A stretch of 39,340 nt of DNA. Source: a virus. Positions within the stretch are counted from its first letter, which is position 1; each line of letters opens with the position of its first letter. Shown here piece by piece: positions 39,031-39,340 of the stretch. The notes under the pieces were generated by a model that was given only the letters and a program-made list of their open reading frames with translations, did no database searches and was not told the DNA's origin. The translations under genes were made by a program, and so were the position numbers. Where the stretch lies: positions 1-39,340 of IMG/VR virus record IMGVR_UViG_3300032820_000035. One strand, written 5' to 3'.

Positions 39031-39340
39031 AAGTAACAGGTTATATAATTTATCTTCCAAACCATAAAAATAGTGTCCTATGGAGTGATGAAGCATTAAA
39101 ATCTGGGAAAAAATATAATTGGAATTTACAATTATTTCCTGGCGTTGATGGCAAAAAAGAAACTCTTAAAGATTATGGTTTAACAATATATCAAAAAAAT
39201 AAAAAATGTAAAAGATATATGTCTAGACCAGGCACAGCCGGTTGCTTTTTAAGTCAATGGCAGTTATGGAATATGTGTTATAATACTAATAAAACTATAG
39301 CAATATATGAGCATGATGTAATTTTTAAAAAGCCAATGGA
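39027..39340 (+). CDS. GT25-like glycosyltransferase, truncated by the window end
   Basis: Only the first about 104 residues are in the window and the frame is open at the end. It begins MKVTGYIIYLPNHKNS, then FPGVDGKKETLKDYGL, then the family block GTAGCFLSQWQLWNMC and IAIYEHDVIF. The GC-x-x-S-x-x-x-x-W and ExDV pattern is that of glycosyltransferase family 25 (LPS and collagen galactosyltransferase-like), with EHD in place of the usual EDD. The start is set by an ATGA overlap with the preceding glycosyltransferase, so the two are co-translated. It extends the sugar-modification theme beyond the heptose genes. Confidence 0.75.
   Translation, partial: MKVTGYIIYLPNHKNSVLWSDEALKSGKKYNWNLQLFPGVDGKKETLKDYGLTIYQKNKKCKRYMSRPGTAGCFLSQWQLWNMCYNTNKTIAIYEHDVIFKKPM

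Noticed and set aside
1-39340. tRNA genes, integrase, attachment sites or insertion sequences
   Set aside because: No cloverleaf-like gap sequence, recombinase gene or flanking repeats were seen in the short intergenic gaps; weak tRNA-like structures cannot be fully excluded by eye.

Overview
The window is a contiguous piece of a strongly AT-rich, tightly packed genome of a T4-like (straight-tailed myovirus) phage. Recognisable T4-type proteins include neck proteins gp13 and gp14, sheath stabiliser gp15, sheath gp18, tube gp19, a second tube/baseplate-tube protein, head-completion nuclease gp4, both terminase subunits (gp16, gp17), ssDNA-binding protein gp32, recombinase UvsX and its mediator UvsY. 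The style of the tail genes (huge beta-rich fibre proteins, CxRD...YGGN modules, long C-terminal extensions on gp14 and gp15) and the auxiliary genes (2OG-Fe(II) oxygenase, HNH protein, many sugar enzymes) point to a marine relative of cyanomyophages or pelagimyophages. The host cannot be fixed from the sequence. I saw no tRNA, CRISPR, integrase or insertion sequence.

Layout. 1-15734 (+): tail and adhesin genes (a cysteine-rich glycine-rich protein, two small structural-type proteins, a 729-aa fibre with an inactivated esterase-like domain, a 2511-aa repeat protein). They are interrupted at 1778-5487 by a cassette GT9-like glycosyltransferase / O-carbamoyltransferase / GT9-like glycosyltransferase. 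15735-21985 (-): one overlapping operon that starts with gp14, a 51-aa protein and gp15 and continues into Nudix hydrolase, HldE, 2OG oxygenase, HldD and a cupin. 22040-23436 (+): gp13 and a dNMP kinase, with an HNH protein on the opposite strand overlapping its 3' end. 23855-33136 (+): gp18, gp19, terminator, tube-like protein, gp4, gp16, two unknowns, gp17. 33149-38107 (+): a 687-aa unknown, then the replication/recombination block gp32-uvsX-small acidic protein-uvsY. 38152-39340 (+): a GT-A glycosyltransferase and a GT25-like glycosyltransferase cut by the window end.

How the genes work together. HldE plus HldD would make ADP-L-glycero-beta-D-manno-heptose from heptose-7-phosphate if a phosphatase is supplied by the host. 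GT9 enzymes are the family that transfers heptose, and NodU/TobZ-type enzymes carbamoylate sugars. Together they suggest a phage-borne system for making, transferring and carbamoylating heptose, placed inside the tail-gene and neck-gene operons and so probably made late. Whether it decorates the virion or the host surface is not visible here.

Regulation. A T4-type late box, [G/A/C][A/G]TAAATA, precedes many genes. In six of them it ends only 5-6 nt before the ATG, and in a seventh gene a near-consensus sigma70 -10 box does the same. These transcripts would therefore begin at or next to the start codon, that is, be leaderless. This recurrent architecture and the heptose/carbamoyl module are the two most interesting signals in the window.
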